A DNA stretch of 64,000 bases, from contig JAVGVS010000005.1 of the NCBI GenBank assembly GCA_032718565.1, positions 1 to 64,000 of the forward strand, given 5' to 3'. The first letter of the stretch is position 1. Each line of letters begins with the position of its first letter. The notes under the pieces are model-generated. The model did no database searches and was not told the origin of the DNA. It saw only the letters and a program-made list of their open reading frames with translations. The position numbers and the translations under genes were made by a program. Source of the stretch: Distichodus sexfasciatus (Eukaryota > Chordata > Actinopteri > Characiformes > Distichodontidae). Shown one piece after another: positions 1 through 10,640 of the stretch.

Positions 1-39
<39 letters not shown>

Positions 40-56
40 ATGTGTGTGTGTGTGTA
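1..56. repeat. (TATC)n then (TG)n microsatellite at window edge
   Basis: About ten TATC units run from the first base, followed by a short TG array. The array is cut by the window edge, so its true length is unknown. Confidence 0.95.
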
Positions 57-1365
57 TTATTGACATTATTATTGATTAATTTGATTATTAAAGATCTTCT
101 AATCTAGATAATAATCAAAAAATAATTAATTTCCAGTAAAATTAACATGGAATCTGTGAAATCTGAAAGTGTTAAATTATGTATTGGAAAAAATATAAAT
201 TATTCATTCAAAAATAAAACTCCGCTGAAGTTTCTTTTAAAAATGATTTGGTATTGATTTGCTTGCATATGTATGTTGGGAGAAAAGCTCACCTAGGAGT
301 TAAAAAAATGCTTTAAGTGATTTTTGCAACTAATTAAGCTTACTGATGCCTTTAGATCGCACTAAACCCTCTGCCGTGACATGGGCGCTCTGCCCCGATT
401 CTTTTAAAGAAGAAAAAGCCTCGTGTAAAACAACCAGAGAGCAAAAATATCTGAAAGTAAAAGAGCTCACTGATGAAAGCGCACAACAAAAAAACACAAT
501 TAATTTCGGAATCCATTAAGCGGAGTTACAAAATCCATTTCATGTGAAACATTTTCAAAAGGCATTCCAATTAAAACTGACACAGAGATTTATAATTCAT
601 TTCCTCTCGTTTAATCTGAATCTAATGATTTCCAAACTTGCCGTGTTGTGTAAAATTACCCCGTGGAAAAGTGCACATTCCGCTGGGGGAAGATTAGGTG
701 CCATGGTGATAGGTGTGCGTTCTCCCCCAAACCACGGAGGCCCAAGGAGAGCGGCGGAAAACTATTTCTCTCCTTCATACACACGCACAAACACACACAC
801 ACACTCACTCACTCACTCACATTCACACACACCCTACAGAGATTGCAAAAACGTAGTGAATATTAGCTTTTTCAATATTTCATGCAAACTGTAGTTTGTG
901 GCTTAAAATGATTAAGTATCGGAATAATTTATTTCGATGGGTAAAACTGAATACTGCAGTACTTACCTGAAAATTGTGAAAGAATAACTAAGTAGAGCAA
1001 GTAAAAATATGCTTAAAACACCAATAAACAGGTTAATAAGAAATACATAGAGCTGTGTCTTTCAAGCCCTGACAACTGTGCAACTTAAACAAATCTAAAT
1101 ACAATTATTTTAAAAAATATAATAAATATTTGCAAAATGAATTGCACGTCAAATGGCAAGCAGATTAAAAGGATGCACCCGTACGACTCGGTTCACACTG
1201 ACTCGCATTGTTTTTAAGACCTGAACATTGCTGTAGATGAGTTGCTATAGCACAAAAAATCATTGATCTATTAACTAGAAAGTATACGCACCATTAACTA
1301 GAGAAATAATTGAAGTTTCGCAGAAGTTCAATTAAAATCATATAAATTCCAAATGAACACCAATT
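57..1365. other. AT-rich intron, no gene seen
   Basis: This lies in the intron after the tenm3 coding exon. It is AT-rich with many stop codons in all frames. A CA/CTCA array sits near 781-826. The stretch 350-560 is less AT-rich and free of recognisable repeats, so it is a weak candidate for constrained non-coding sequence. I see no exon with plausible splice sites and no RNA gene. Confidence 0.5.
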
Positions 1366-1369
1366 AGTG

Positions 1370-1700
1370 CAAATGAAATTGTACATGATAAGATAATTAA
1401 GCAATTATAGCCTTTCTCTGAAATATTTATGAACTGTTAATTCGCCTCTGAAAGCAATCAATGAAGTGGTAATGACCTTTAGAGAACTTTCGTATGGAAT
1501 CGGAGCGCAGCCATTAGCCGCTGCGGGACGCGGCTCTCCAGATGGATGTGATGGTAACCGTCGCCCCGCTATTCGACTAATTAACTATTTCAACATGCCG
1601 GCCGAGCTGCTCGCGCCTCGCTAATTAATCTTACGTGCTCCACTTATTTAAGCGTGGTCAGCGCACGGTAAACCTGCGAGCAGCTTCAGGAAGAGAGGAG
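1370..1700. promoter_or_regulatory. Candidate conserved non-coding element (intronic)
   Basis: A repeat-free block that is locally GC-richer than its surroundings. It contains several homeodomain-type cores (AATTAAGC, CTAATTAACT, GCTAATTAATC), a GATGTGATGG stretch and a TTATTTAAG. This texture is typical of conserved developmental enhancers in vertebrate introns. The call is inference from composition only; no alignment was possible. Confidence 0.3.
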
Positions 1701-1759
1701 CCTCATTGACCAATATCTTCCCTTTTCTTAAAAGCGTTCCTATGAAAGTTCATGTCTAC

Positions 1760-1799
1760 GTCGGAACGTCAGAACGTCGGAACGTCAGAACGTCAGAAC
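1760..1799. repeat. 8-bp tandem repeat GTC(G/A)GAAC x5
   Basis: Five consecutive 8-bp units GTCGGAAC or GTCAGAAC. The unit alternates G and A at its fourth base. It is embedded in otherwise unique sequence just left of a SINE. Confidence 0.85.
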
Positions 1800-1917
1800 G
1801 TGGTGTTCAACACAACTTGTCCCCAAGTTCATTTTTATATTGATGAATCTTCCATCATAGTTAACTGTAACTGTGTGCCAGGTGTAAACGCTCCACAAAT
1901 GCCCATAAATGCTTGGG

Positions 1918-2162
1918 GCTGTCGGTGGCGTAACGGAGTTGACCGCATGAAGAAGGGGTTGGTCGCGGGCTCATATCCTGGACCGGTAAAGGTACCAATG
2001 AGGTACTCATGAGCAAGATACCATGTCCAAGCACTGCGTCCCGGCCACTGCCCAAGTCAGCTGCCCACTGCTCCTTCACAGAGGGGTCAAATGCAGAGTT
2101 CACATTTCATTGTGGTACACTGTGTGCTGTGTTGTGCTGTGTTCACAATGACAAATAATCAT
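1918..2162 (+). mobile_element. tRNA-derived SINE, family 1
   Basis: Head with a pol III A box (TGGCGTAACGG at 1926-1936) and a degraded B box, then the body shared by all family-1 copies here: GGTACCAATGAGGTACTCATGAGCAAG, AGCACTG, CTGCCCACTGCTCCTTCA, GGGTCAAATGCAGAG and a tail TTCACAATGACAAATAAT. Related copies lie near 2484, 15825, 36488, 39446, 50690, 50832, 54555 and 60988. It is probably fixed and inactive. Confidence 0.8.
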
Positions 2163-2483
2163 TTAAAGTCACCTTATTTAAATTTACTTAAAACTGCAGG
2201 ACACACACAGACAAATTGGACATGAAGTATCCTGGAAAATGTAAATGTAAATAAAATGTAAATAAAATAAATGTAAATGTAATAATAAAGATGGTGGAGC
2301 TCTTGCTGTTATTTGATATACGACAGATGCAAGTAGAGGTGTTATAGTAGAGTGTATTTATTGTAAATATTGCAAATAAACATGTATAATATTTAAAAAT
2401 AACTATGAACACTAAATATAAGCGATTCAAAAAATAAATGTAAGTATCTTAAGTAGTGAAAGTGAAATTATAAGATTATAAGT

Positions 2484-2630
2484 CATTGTGAACACACCAC
2501 GCCACAGCTCACAGTGCACCACAATGAAATGTTACCTCTGCATTTGACCATTGGGCAGCTGACACGGGAGCAGTGCTTGGGGACTGTACCTTGCTCATGA
2601 GTACCTCAGTGGTACCGTTAGCGGTCTGTA
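2484..2630 (-). mobile_element. SINE family 1, head-truncated
   Basis: Reads on the minus strand as the family-1 body (CTCATGAGCAAGGTAC, CAAATGCAGAGGTAAC, TTCACAAT tail), but the tRNA-like head is missing. It lies tail-to-tail with the plus-strand copy at 1918-2162, about 320 bp away, making an inverted pair. Confidence 0.75.
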
Positions 2631-2639
2631 ATATATTTA

Positions 2640-4688
2640 TTACAACTGTAGAAGTGAAAAAAAGTAATTAAGTAAATATTTTGTGCACAAAATTTGCATA
2701 AGAAACTCTTCTAGAATTTGTAGAATAAGAATTCATTGGTAGGCATCAGAATCTTGGTGAAAACTGGGTTTTAAGACCAAATTTCTTCTTATAAACGACT
2801 GGTGAATGAGGCCCAAAACTGTGTGTGTATGTGTGTGTGTTGTCCGCAAATAATCAGCAACAACGTGGGAAACTCAGCAATCCAGCTGCAACCGAAATAT
2901 AGGACTTTTACAGGGGGATTCCCATCCCTTCTCTCTCCCTCTCTCCCTCTCTCTTCTTCTATCTGTCTTTCTCCCTCTCTCAGATAAAAGTGGGCCGATC
3001 TGCATTAATGATGTGGGACACACACACACACACACACACCTCGACTTAACCGGGGTCATGACTGCAGCTTTCTAAAATAAACACACTCTAAAGACACAAA
3101 GCCGCTAGCGCACGGTGACTGATGGAGGGTTGGCTAACCTTATACACACACACACACGGCCTAAAGAGGGGAGAGTCTACGGTCGGAAGAGGCTCCAGCC
3201 CACACTCACCTTTGCCATTGCAAATTCGGATGTAGCCTTAATGAGAAAAGGAGGGGAGAAGACAGGAAAAAATTCGAAATTACGCAGAGTAACGTGGCAG
3301 AGGAGAGATGACTGACCACAAGTGCACCATCGGGGTTTCCCGGTCTGTAATAAAAGCCCGGAACGGAGGGGCGTAATGCCGCTCGGTTATGGCCGACGGG
3401 GCGCGAGGGTCAGGCAGTGGACAGAGCCGTGGGTATTAAACTACGAACTGCTTTTGGAAAGCCTGACCGGCTCTGCCCACCTACAGCTCATAAACCCCCC
3501 AAATCACAGTGTACTGAATTAACGGTTCTAACTCATAATAAATGAGTAATATCTCTGTGATAAAGCTGTAAGACTGGCAAAACATTCCATAATCCCAAAA
3601 TGTCCCAATAATCCTGTCAGAAAAGCTCAATCTGAATCAATATCACTTCAGTGTATTTTGTGTGTAATGTGCTTTACATGAACAGCTGCTGTATCTATAC
3701 AAGTAAAATCCAAAATGATTAACTGTTAAGCAATGCAGGAAAATGTCATTTTCTGCCAGTTAAACAATCAATTTACTCAGATGAACATTTAAATTAGCAT
3801 AGCATTTAATAACACCACAGTATAGCCATTTTCTCCATTAGAAACTACATTTTTGATCACGTCAAAAAAGGCAACTGCAGTCAGCTTTCGTATTTGCTGT
3901 AATAAAACAAATATTTCCGATATGAAGAACAAGTATTTAAACTTTCTAATTAGTGCTCAGAAGTTTGTGAACTGATATTATATTAAATAAAAATGAAGCT
4001 GAATTAATAAATCATTTTTAAAACCCAACTCAAACTAACTTTAGAAAGCTACTCATGTTTTTAATCTATATAATGAATGAAGAATTTTGCCAGTTGTTTC
4101 TTATTATTTTATAATAGATCACAATGCGTTAAAATGAGTTTAAGCCATGCATCAAGTTATTTATTCCTTATCATTTCTTTGTGCAGTTTTCTGTTACTGT
4201 ACTATAAAACATAGAATTCAAATATAAAATTCAAAACTCAACCGTTTAAAATAAAGCAACATTTATTACCTGTGTAAAAAGCCCTAACCCTAACCTACTT
4301 CTTCTATTGCTTCTAGATGTCAGGGCACTGCAAATGTCAACACTAGTTAGATACGTACAGTACATAGATGACAGGGTGAGGAATTACCACGAATACAGTA
4401 TTACGTCTAGTGTGTCATAACACTGCCAAATTTCAACACTAGGTAAATAAAGATCACAAGTGACGTTTACTGTACATTGAATAATATATAGATATAACCC
4501 TCTATCCACTCTCCACCTTACTCACTCCTCCTTTCACGCCAGCTTTAATTTAATTATGCGCTTGTTAATTTACAGATATGTATCTGAACACACAGCTACA
4601 TGCATGCCTTAATGATCTGTTTGTGCAGTAATTGTTTGAACTATGTGTACACATACTTTTGACTGGAAGGAGTATTATATGTGTATAT
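2640..4688. other. Intron; microsatellites and AT-rich sequence
   Basis: Contains TG (about 2820-2840), CT-rich (2930-2980) and CA (3019-3039) tracts, a short less AT-rich unique stretch (about 3050-3530), then roughly 1.1 kb of AT-rich sequence with no ORF longer than background. Two CCCTAA units at about 4283-4297 are too few for a telomeric array. I see no exon. Confidence 0.5.
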
Positions 4689-4689
4689 A

Positions 4690-5550
4690 TTTACAGGAGT
4701 TGGGATGAAGAGCAAGTCCTGACCAAGACCAGAGTGTATTGAGACCAAGACAAGACCAAGACTCTGAAGGCCGAGACCGAGATCATTCGATATTTCTCTG
4801 TTACATCTCTGAGGAAATCACTTCACTGGAGGCGGTTATTGAAAACTGATCACATCATATGTTAAACTCAACAAACCACAGTGTTTTTATTATGCAGAGA
4901 TATTCTATGGCTCAGTGCTAAATAGGGTTACTGGATCACTTCCTTATCCATTTGATATCCATCTGGACACAGAATAAACTTATTTGAGAACAAACAATGC
5001 ATTTTATTTTTTTTCCTATCGGTTACTCTCTAGCATTATTAAATAAAGATTAAAAAAGATCAATTGAAAATGAACAAATACTAAAGTTCTGGGTAATTGT
5101 GAGCCGATTAGAACTCATTTTGCCCTATAAAATTAGCTGCTTTTGCCCTTCCGGAAGAGAACTGTCGAGCGCTAATGCGTGTTTACGTCACGAACAATGT
5201 AATTAATGCCTTAAAATGCAATTACTTCAGATTTTTGTGCAAAAAATTACTCAGAAATAATTTCGCGTACAGAAGAATGAATATAATGTCCGGAAAGTCT
5301 TGTGATTCTGACGGTATGTGTGTGTGGATTCTGAGTTATTAAAACACTAATTAATAAACAAGGCAAAATGCCTGTATCGGTCTCAAAGAGTTTTAATACT
5401 AATATTCTCAGAGTTGTGGTCTTGGCTGGTCTTGAAATAAAATCCAAAGTCCTCTTTGTCCGAGTCCATGACAACACCGAGTACGAATACGGCCGAGTCC
5501 GAGACAAGACCGAGACTTTCGAAAAAAGTCTTGAGTACCCCAACACTAAT
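4690..5550. mobile_element. Non-autonomous hAT-like DNA element
   Basis: Imperfect terminal inverted repeats: the left end near 4694 reads AGGAGTTGGG and the right end, reversed, reads AGTGTTGGGGTACTC. GACCAAGAC / GACCGAGAC sub-repeats lie just inside both ends. Internal sequence (TATGCAGAGATATTCTATGG, ATCCATCTGGA, AATTGAAAATGAA) is shared with elements at 11960-12800 and 53252-54550. I could not find a clean target duplication, so the limits are approximate. Confidence 0.55.
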
Positions 5551-5740
5551 AAATACATATATATGAATTTAAAGATATTTTGTTAAAAATTGTCATCTCA
5601 GGTGTGTCTCACGTCTTAGCTACACCAAGTAAACATTCTTCTGTCCACCACACACTTGATCCAAAAGAGTTTACATTTGACACACACACAAAGACTCACA
5701 CCCACACCCCTCCAGGTGTGGTCTGGGCTGGGGGACCCAC

Positions 5741-5972
5741 CTTGCCGTCCGTAGTCGTCGGCATCGCGGTGAACCATGTCTTTGGCGCGCGTGCCGTAGA
5801 GCAGGCGCGAGGAGTCGTGCTCGAAGGCCTTGAGTGTCTCGCTGGAGCTGTAAGATTTCTGCGTGGGGACGCGACACTCCTCGCTGTCGCCGGACGAGCC
5901 AGTGTAGCGCCGCTCTTTTTCTCTCCGGCTCTTGGTCAGGGAGCAGTAGGGCCTGCGTTCCTTCACATCCAT
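5741..5972 (-). CDS. tenm3: Teneurin-3, first coding exon (partial gene)
   Basis: Encodes the start of the teneurin intracellular domain. Teneurins are large single-pass type II membrane proteins acting in synaptic adhesion and neuronal wiring. The exon gives 77 codons plus one base of codon 78: MDVKERRPYCSLTK, a basic cluster KSRREKERR (residues 14-22), a CRVPTQKSYSSSETLKAF stretch and DSSRLLYG. These are hallmarks of vertebrate teneurin N-termini, and the ERRPYCSLTK form fits TENM3 better than TENM1, 2 or 4 as I remember them. The start has A at -3 and G at +4, a strong Kozak context. Reading through 5740 into GTGGGT would give unrelated residues, while GT at 5740-5739 is a good donor after CAAG. 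EGF repeats, NHL, YD shell and the membrane segment must lie beyond the left edge. No frameshift is seen. Confidence 0.93.
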
Positions 5973-5983
5973 CCTGCCCGCAT
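5963..5983 (-). promoter_or_regulatory. Short upstream ORF overlapping the tenm3 start
   Basis: ATG at 5983-5981 opens a six-codon frame (M R A G W M stop) whose TGA lies at 5965-5963, just inside the main coding frame. The main ATG (5972-5970) is therefore overlapped out of frame. The uORF start has C or T at -1 to -3 (weak context), so leaky scanning is likely. A regulatory role is inference. Confidence 0.5.
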
Positions 5984-6077
5984 GACGCTGCGCCGCGCAA
6001 AACCACGCGACTCACGCTCGCGCCCGGGGGGGCACCAAGCCAACACCAACGCCCACGCCGATCTGCTTAGAGTTCAC
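5973..6077 (-). other. tenm3: 5' leader part of the tenm3 exon
   Basis: About 105 nt of GC-rich leader between the predicted acceptor (AG at 6079-6078) and the start codon. It reads GTGAACTC at its 5' end. The acceptor implies at least one more non-coding exon further right (upstream), which I could not identify. The exon would total about 337 nt. Confidence 0.65.
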
Positions 6078-6110
6078 CTGGACCGAGGGAGAGAGAGAGA
6101 GAGAGACAGA
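6078..6110 (-). promoter_or_regulatory. Splice acceptor with (CT)n pyrimidine tract
   Basis: On the minus strand this reads TCTGTC, about eight CT units, CCCTCGGTCCAG, ending in the AG used before the tenm3 coding exon. The pyrimidine tract is a simple (CT)n microsatellite, hence likely length-variable. Confidence 0.6.
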
Positions 6111-6369
6111 CTCATGAAACGGAGGTCAGATAGCGTTAAGCTGCACACTTAATCTTCCCAGGATTCACAAATCCCCCCCTCCACCTTCTGGACTCCAGCT
6201 AACACAGTATGCTTTTCTTTTCCCTGACTCTCCCTCTGTTAGTGTGTGTGTATAGAGATCAGAAGGCATGTGACTGGTAGATGTCACAGACTTGTCTACA
6301 ATTAAATAAGTCAAAGAAAATGATGTTCTATTTGTTCTTAAATATCTAGATGTTTGGGGGTCTTTTTGT
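6111..6369. other. Upstream intron, unique sequence
   Basis: Short unannotated stretch upstream of the acceptor. It contains AT-rich unique sequence and the first TG-rich spacers. No exon is recognised. Confidence 0.4.
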
Positions 6370-7089
6370 TTTGTTTTATGGTCAGTGTGTGTGGAGTGTG
6401 TAAAATGCATGTGCTTTGAGAGCCTTTGTCTTTAGGGCCAGTGTGAGTGGAGTGTGTACAGTGTGTGTATAGGTGTGTGTGATTTTAATAATAGGGTCTT
6501 TAGGGTCGGTGTGTAGAGTTTGCATAAAGTTTGTAGTGTGTGTGTGTATGTGGTTCTGCTATCAGAAAGAGGCTTGGTCTTTAGAGTGTGTGTGTGTGTG
6601 TGTGTGGAGTGTATATAGTTTGTATGGTCCTGATGGTTCAGGGAGGCTTTATCTTAAGGGTCAGTGTGTGTGTATAGAGTGTGTGTGTGAATTTGATAGT
6701 AGAGAGACTTTTTCAGTGAGTATAGAGCATGAGCAGTGTGTGTGTATGTATGTGTGTGTGTGTGTGTGTGTTACCTTATAGTAAAGGGTGGCGTTGTCTT
6801 TAGGGTCATTGTGTGTGGAGTGTGTATAGAAAGAGTGGGCAGGTATTTATGGCGTTGTGGTGATCTTTTTGTCCCCTAAAATCACTTTTTGTCATTTTTT
6901 GGGCTTTGTGGGGACATTTGAGAGGTCCCCATGAAGAAAAATGACTTTATAGTAAATGTGCTTATTTTATTTGAGGTAAAAGATGTGCTTTTGGTTACTG
7001 AGGTGTAAGGTGTGGGTGTAGGTGAAAAATTATACACATCTACTCATTATGGGAGTCTATGGAAGGACCTCACAAAGATAGCAATACGC

Positions 7090-7126
<37 letters not shown>

Positions 7127-7530
7127 TGTGTGCCGTGCCGTGCAGTTTCATAATAGAGGGAGGCATTGTCTTAAGGATCTGTGTTTGGAGTGTGTGTGTG
7201 TGTGTGTGTATCATGCAGTTTTATAGTAGAGAGAGGCTTTGTCTTTAGGATCAGTGTATGTGGATTGTGTGTAGAGAGTGTGTGTATGTGTGTGTGTGTG
7301 TATGCAGTGCACTTTTATAGTACAGCGGGGTCTTTGTCTTTAGGGTCAGTGTGTGTGCACTGTGTGTGTGTGTGTGATACAGTTTTATAGGAGAGTGGAG
7401 TTTGTATAGAGTGTGTATGTACAGTATGTGTGTGATTTTGACACTGGAAGAGGATTTGTCTTTAGGGTCAGTTTGTGTCGGGTGTGTACAGAGTGTGTGT
7501 AGAGTTTGTGTGTAGTGTGTGTGTGTGTAG
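6370..7530 (+). repeat. Degenerate TG-rich minisatellite
   Basis: The phrase GGCTTTGTCTTTAGGGTCAGTGTGTG recurs in variant form near 6424, 6495, 6565, 6642, 6790, 7157, 7225, 7330 and 7450. It is separated by TG runs and TTTTATAGTAGAGAG, so the unit is roughly 65-120 bp. The array is split by a GTCCCC-type element at about 6845-7092. The reading frames here are TGTG translations (CVCVCV) and are not genes. Confidence 0.75.
6845..7092. mobile_element. GTCCCC-type short repeat inside TG array
   Basis: Begins with GGGCTTTGTGGGGACATTTGAGAGGTCCCCATGA and ends with GGGAGTCTATGGAAGGACCTCACAAAG, directly abutting a (TG)n array at 7093-7122. The GTGGGGAC/GTCCCC pairs and the microsatellite flank are typical of a common fish interspersed repeat. 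Related pieces occur at 11590-11990, 17105-17205 and 24340-24490. Confidence 0.55.
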
Positions 7531-8197
7531 TAGAGGTCGGCGGTGTAATTGATGGCTTCTTTGCTCCAGCCTCTGATATGTCAGGAGTTACTGATAAGCG
7601 GAGCAGCAGCATTAGGGGAGGGGAGAGTAAACACTGCAGCACGCCGTCCCACTCAGGAAGGAAGAAGAGGAAAAAAAAACGCCAACAACCCTTCATTAAA
7701 CTCTGCCAAGGAGAATTAATAAAATCTACCTACAACATCCTGGGAAAGAACAGAGGAAGAGAGAGAGAGGGAGAGAGGGAGACTGCTAATGGGAGACAGC
7801 AGAGAAATAAACGACAGTAAGGGCCTCAGGGTGCTGTTCAGATGTTTATTAGCCCCAAAACCTCTCTGCTTCTAATTCTGGCAGCGGGATAATTGCGGTA
7901 CTTTAATTTCTTTCTTGGCTGGCCTTGTTTTGGAACTCTCCCACTCTGTGCGTGTTACGCATCATGCTGAAAACCTTCTGCTTTTTTCCCCACTCTTACA
8001 TTTATTTAATTATTTTATAGCCCCCCCATCCCCTACCCACATCTTGCTTTTCTTTCCTTCCGTCCTTCTATGGTTATCCACTTTAGTCCACTGTTATTGC
8101 ACATTAGGGGAATTATTTTAATCAAAGTCAAAACTAAAAGAAAAGTTCAGCCGGAAGACTTTCCACAAAGGAGGGAGAATTCTAGAAGGCTTACTCT

Positions 8198-8228
<31 letters not shown>

Positions 8229-8444
8229 TAGGATAATACGATTGGACAGCCATTTACTTATTTACTGTACTTGCTCCTGCTATGGATGGGCGTGTCCTAA
8301 AGCTAATGAGGCTAACGTAACCCCCGTATATATAAACAACACATTAACTTAACTACCGGATAATCAATTAATTATTAATGTTGCAAAAGTTATGTCCGAT
8401 ATCATGTAGTTAATTCAGGAATTTACCTGTTAATAAATACAACC

Positions 8445-8445
<1 letters not shown>
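7531..8445. other. Upstream intron, mostly unique
   Basis: Contains a GA tract at about 7755-7785 and another at 8200-8227. The stretch 7540-7920 is moderately GC-rich and unique. No splice-bounded coding exon is visible. Confidence 0.45.

Positions 8446-8501
<56 letters not shown>
8446..8501. repeat. (AAT)n microsatellite
   Basis: About 18 perfect AAT units. It is followed by a TATATGTG-type stretch (8515-8565). Confidence 0.95.
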
Positions 8502-8605
8502 CCTCTGTACACATTATATACAATGTGTATATGTGTATATGTATATATGTATATATGTATGGGTGTGTATTAATATAATTTTCTTAATATAGTGTATCAC
8601 TTTTA

Positions 8606-8609
8606 ATAT

Positions 8610-8648
<39 letters not shown>
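8606..8648. repeat. (TAA)n microsatellite
   Basis: About 14 perfect TAA units, the second of two AAT-class arrays 105 bp apart. A shared origin by local duplication is possible. Confidence 0.95.
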
Positions 8649-9733
8649 GATGCAATTATATCAATACAAGCCAATGCCATATTCATATCTTAATTCATAT
8701 TCATATCACAATTCTAATCTTAATTTGTAAAGTGAATTTACATCATCAAGATAATAGAGACAGAAAAATACAATAACATGATAATGCATGTGTGTGTATA
8801 TACAGTGTGTGTGTTTGTGTGTGTGTGTGTGTGTGCGTGCATGACAGACAGACTATGGGTTATGGACACGTCTGCACTACACTTATCTGATTTTCTTCTG
8901 TCTGCATAAATGAATTTAGTCTGGCTGATCAACTGCGTTATTGGTAATTAAATTCTTAATTAAAAATCGCTGCGGTTCAATGAGTGGCTCAGGGTTTCAA
9001 ACCAGAGAAAATATCGACATCACTAATACGGTAAAGCCTGTAGCGGACGAGCGGCGACTCGGGCAGACCCTCATCCTTCCATCATCACTGCAGCACTTTT
9101 CGCATGCAATACAGCGGGTTATGTTGCCCATCAATAACAATGCACCAGCCTAATAAAAGTGTCCCCAAGTTTTATGTCCACCTCTCATTCACTCGCTTCC
9201 CTTTTTTCATTTTAGCCGTTGAGATTTTTCCGCTCCCTGTACCCCTGTGATCACAGAGAATAAAACATTAGAGGTTGTCCGATTTGGAAGTCGTTTTTTT
9301 TATAATAGCAGTTTTATGTCTTTTCTTAATCTTTGCAGAATAGGATACAAGAGGAAATACTTCACCTGCGCAATTCAAAATTTTAATTATTAAAAAGCCA
9401 AACCTGTATTTTTCCAACTAAACACATTATTATTATTATCTAACACACACACATTATTTTTCATGCTACAAAAATGGACGGTTATGAAGATAATGATACA
9501 GGGCCTCTGGGCGTAATATATGAGTGGTCACTTTAACTACAGGTCAGTAAGTAGAGGAGGGATGCGTACAAACAAACAGACGTGACGCCAGTTGCGTTAT
9601 TAAGTCTAAACTCTCTGCAGTGGGCTGCAGTACGTCGGAGTGGATAGAAAAGCTGCTGCTCGTCAGGTCCAGCCTTATATAACTTACTGGAAAAGCCTTT
9701 AGAAACCAACTCTAAATCTAACCCAAACCCAAG
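8649..9733. other. Upstream intron with possible constrained block
   Basis: AT-rich flanks with a TG/CA stretch at 8790-8835. The segment 8940-9260 is repeat-free with intermediate GC and several motif-like words (GTTATTGGTAATTAAATTC, GCATGCAATACAGCG, AATAAAAGTG). It is only a weak regulatory candidate. No gene is seen. Confidence 0.35.
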
Positions 9734-9734
9734 G

Positions 9735-10640
9735 CCTGGACGATATCTCGAGTGACATGATATAAAAGATATATTTTAATGCATCATTGGTAAATAAAAA
9801 ACGTGAATTTGAAATGAGTTAGTCCCCACCCCATTTGCAGTGCGTGATAATTTCTGATAATTGGGACGCAACCTAAGTGCAGTCCTGTAGCGTGACCTGC
9901 TTCTTTTTGACGTGCGCCGGTCGGGGGGACAGCTAGGGAGAGATCGCGACGTGTCAGTAAGTTACAAGTGTAATAATTAGTTTCTAATAATGAGTTTTAG
10001 GCAGTCAGGAACATAAAATGACTTAAACCTGGAGCTAATCCAGGTGTAGCCACTTATCAGTAAGAAGGACTTGCGGATTTCTGACATGGTCTGTGCTTAA
10101 AATAACAGAATAGTGGATACAAAGTGTTGGGCTTGGTGGTATGACATTACATGGCAAAAAACCCCACCGTACTTTGTTTTGATCACTACCCAATGCCTTC
10201 TCTCGCTAACCAATAGTCATTTCTGCTATCGTGTGTTGCTTAGGTAACTATGAATTAGTGGCCTAGAGAAAATTAGCCAAATATGTGCAAGTTAATAAAC
10301 TTTGAAAATAATTATTTTAAGGATGTACTCAGTATGTGTTGATATAAATATAATGTAGCTCAGCAGAAAGGTAATTATCCAGCTAAATCTATTGGACAAT
10401 AGTTATTTTTATTTTTAAAGTACATTTCAATGTGTTTTTGCCTTTATGTGTATATTTTGTTAGAACATCATATAAAGCTGTTGCTGTTCAACTACAGTAA
10501 TTACATTTAAGAATAATATTCCTGTGTGACTTCTTTATGAGTAAATTTTTTTATGAGGAAAAAATATCGACACATATCATATACCGACTTTTCATCCAGA
10601 AATATCATGATATGAATTTTGCGTCATATCGCCTAGCACT
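9735..10640. mobile_element. DNA transposon remnant with CGATAT termini
   Basis: The left end reads GGCCTGGACGATATCTCGAG; the right end, reversed, reads AGTGCTAGGCGATATGACGC. The matching terminal words (CCTGG/CTAGG + CGATAT) and the ATATCATGATAT-type sub-terminal sequence suggest an old hAT-type element of about 0.9 kb. No transposase frame survives and no target duplication is evident. Confidence 0.45.

Noticed and set aside
5671..6015. 114-codon minus-strand frame overlapping the tenm3 exon
   Set aside because: Wrong frame; the neighbouring frame gives the recognisable teneurin N-terminus with an ATG in good context.
5580..6152. 190-codon plus-strand frame over the tenm3 exon
   Set aside because: It is the antisense of the GC-rich teneurin exon, which explains its openness.
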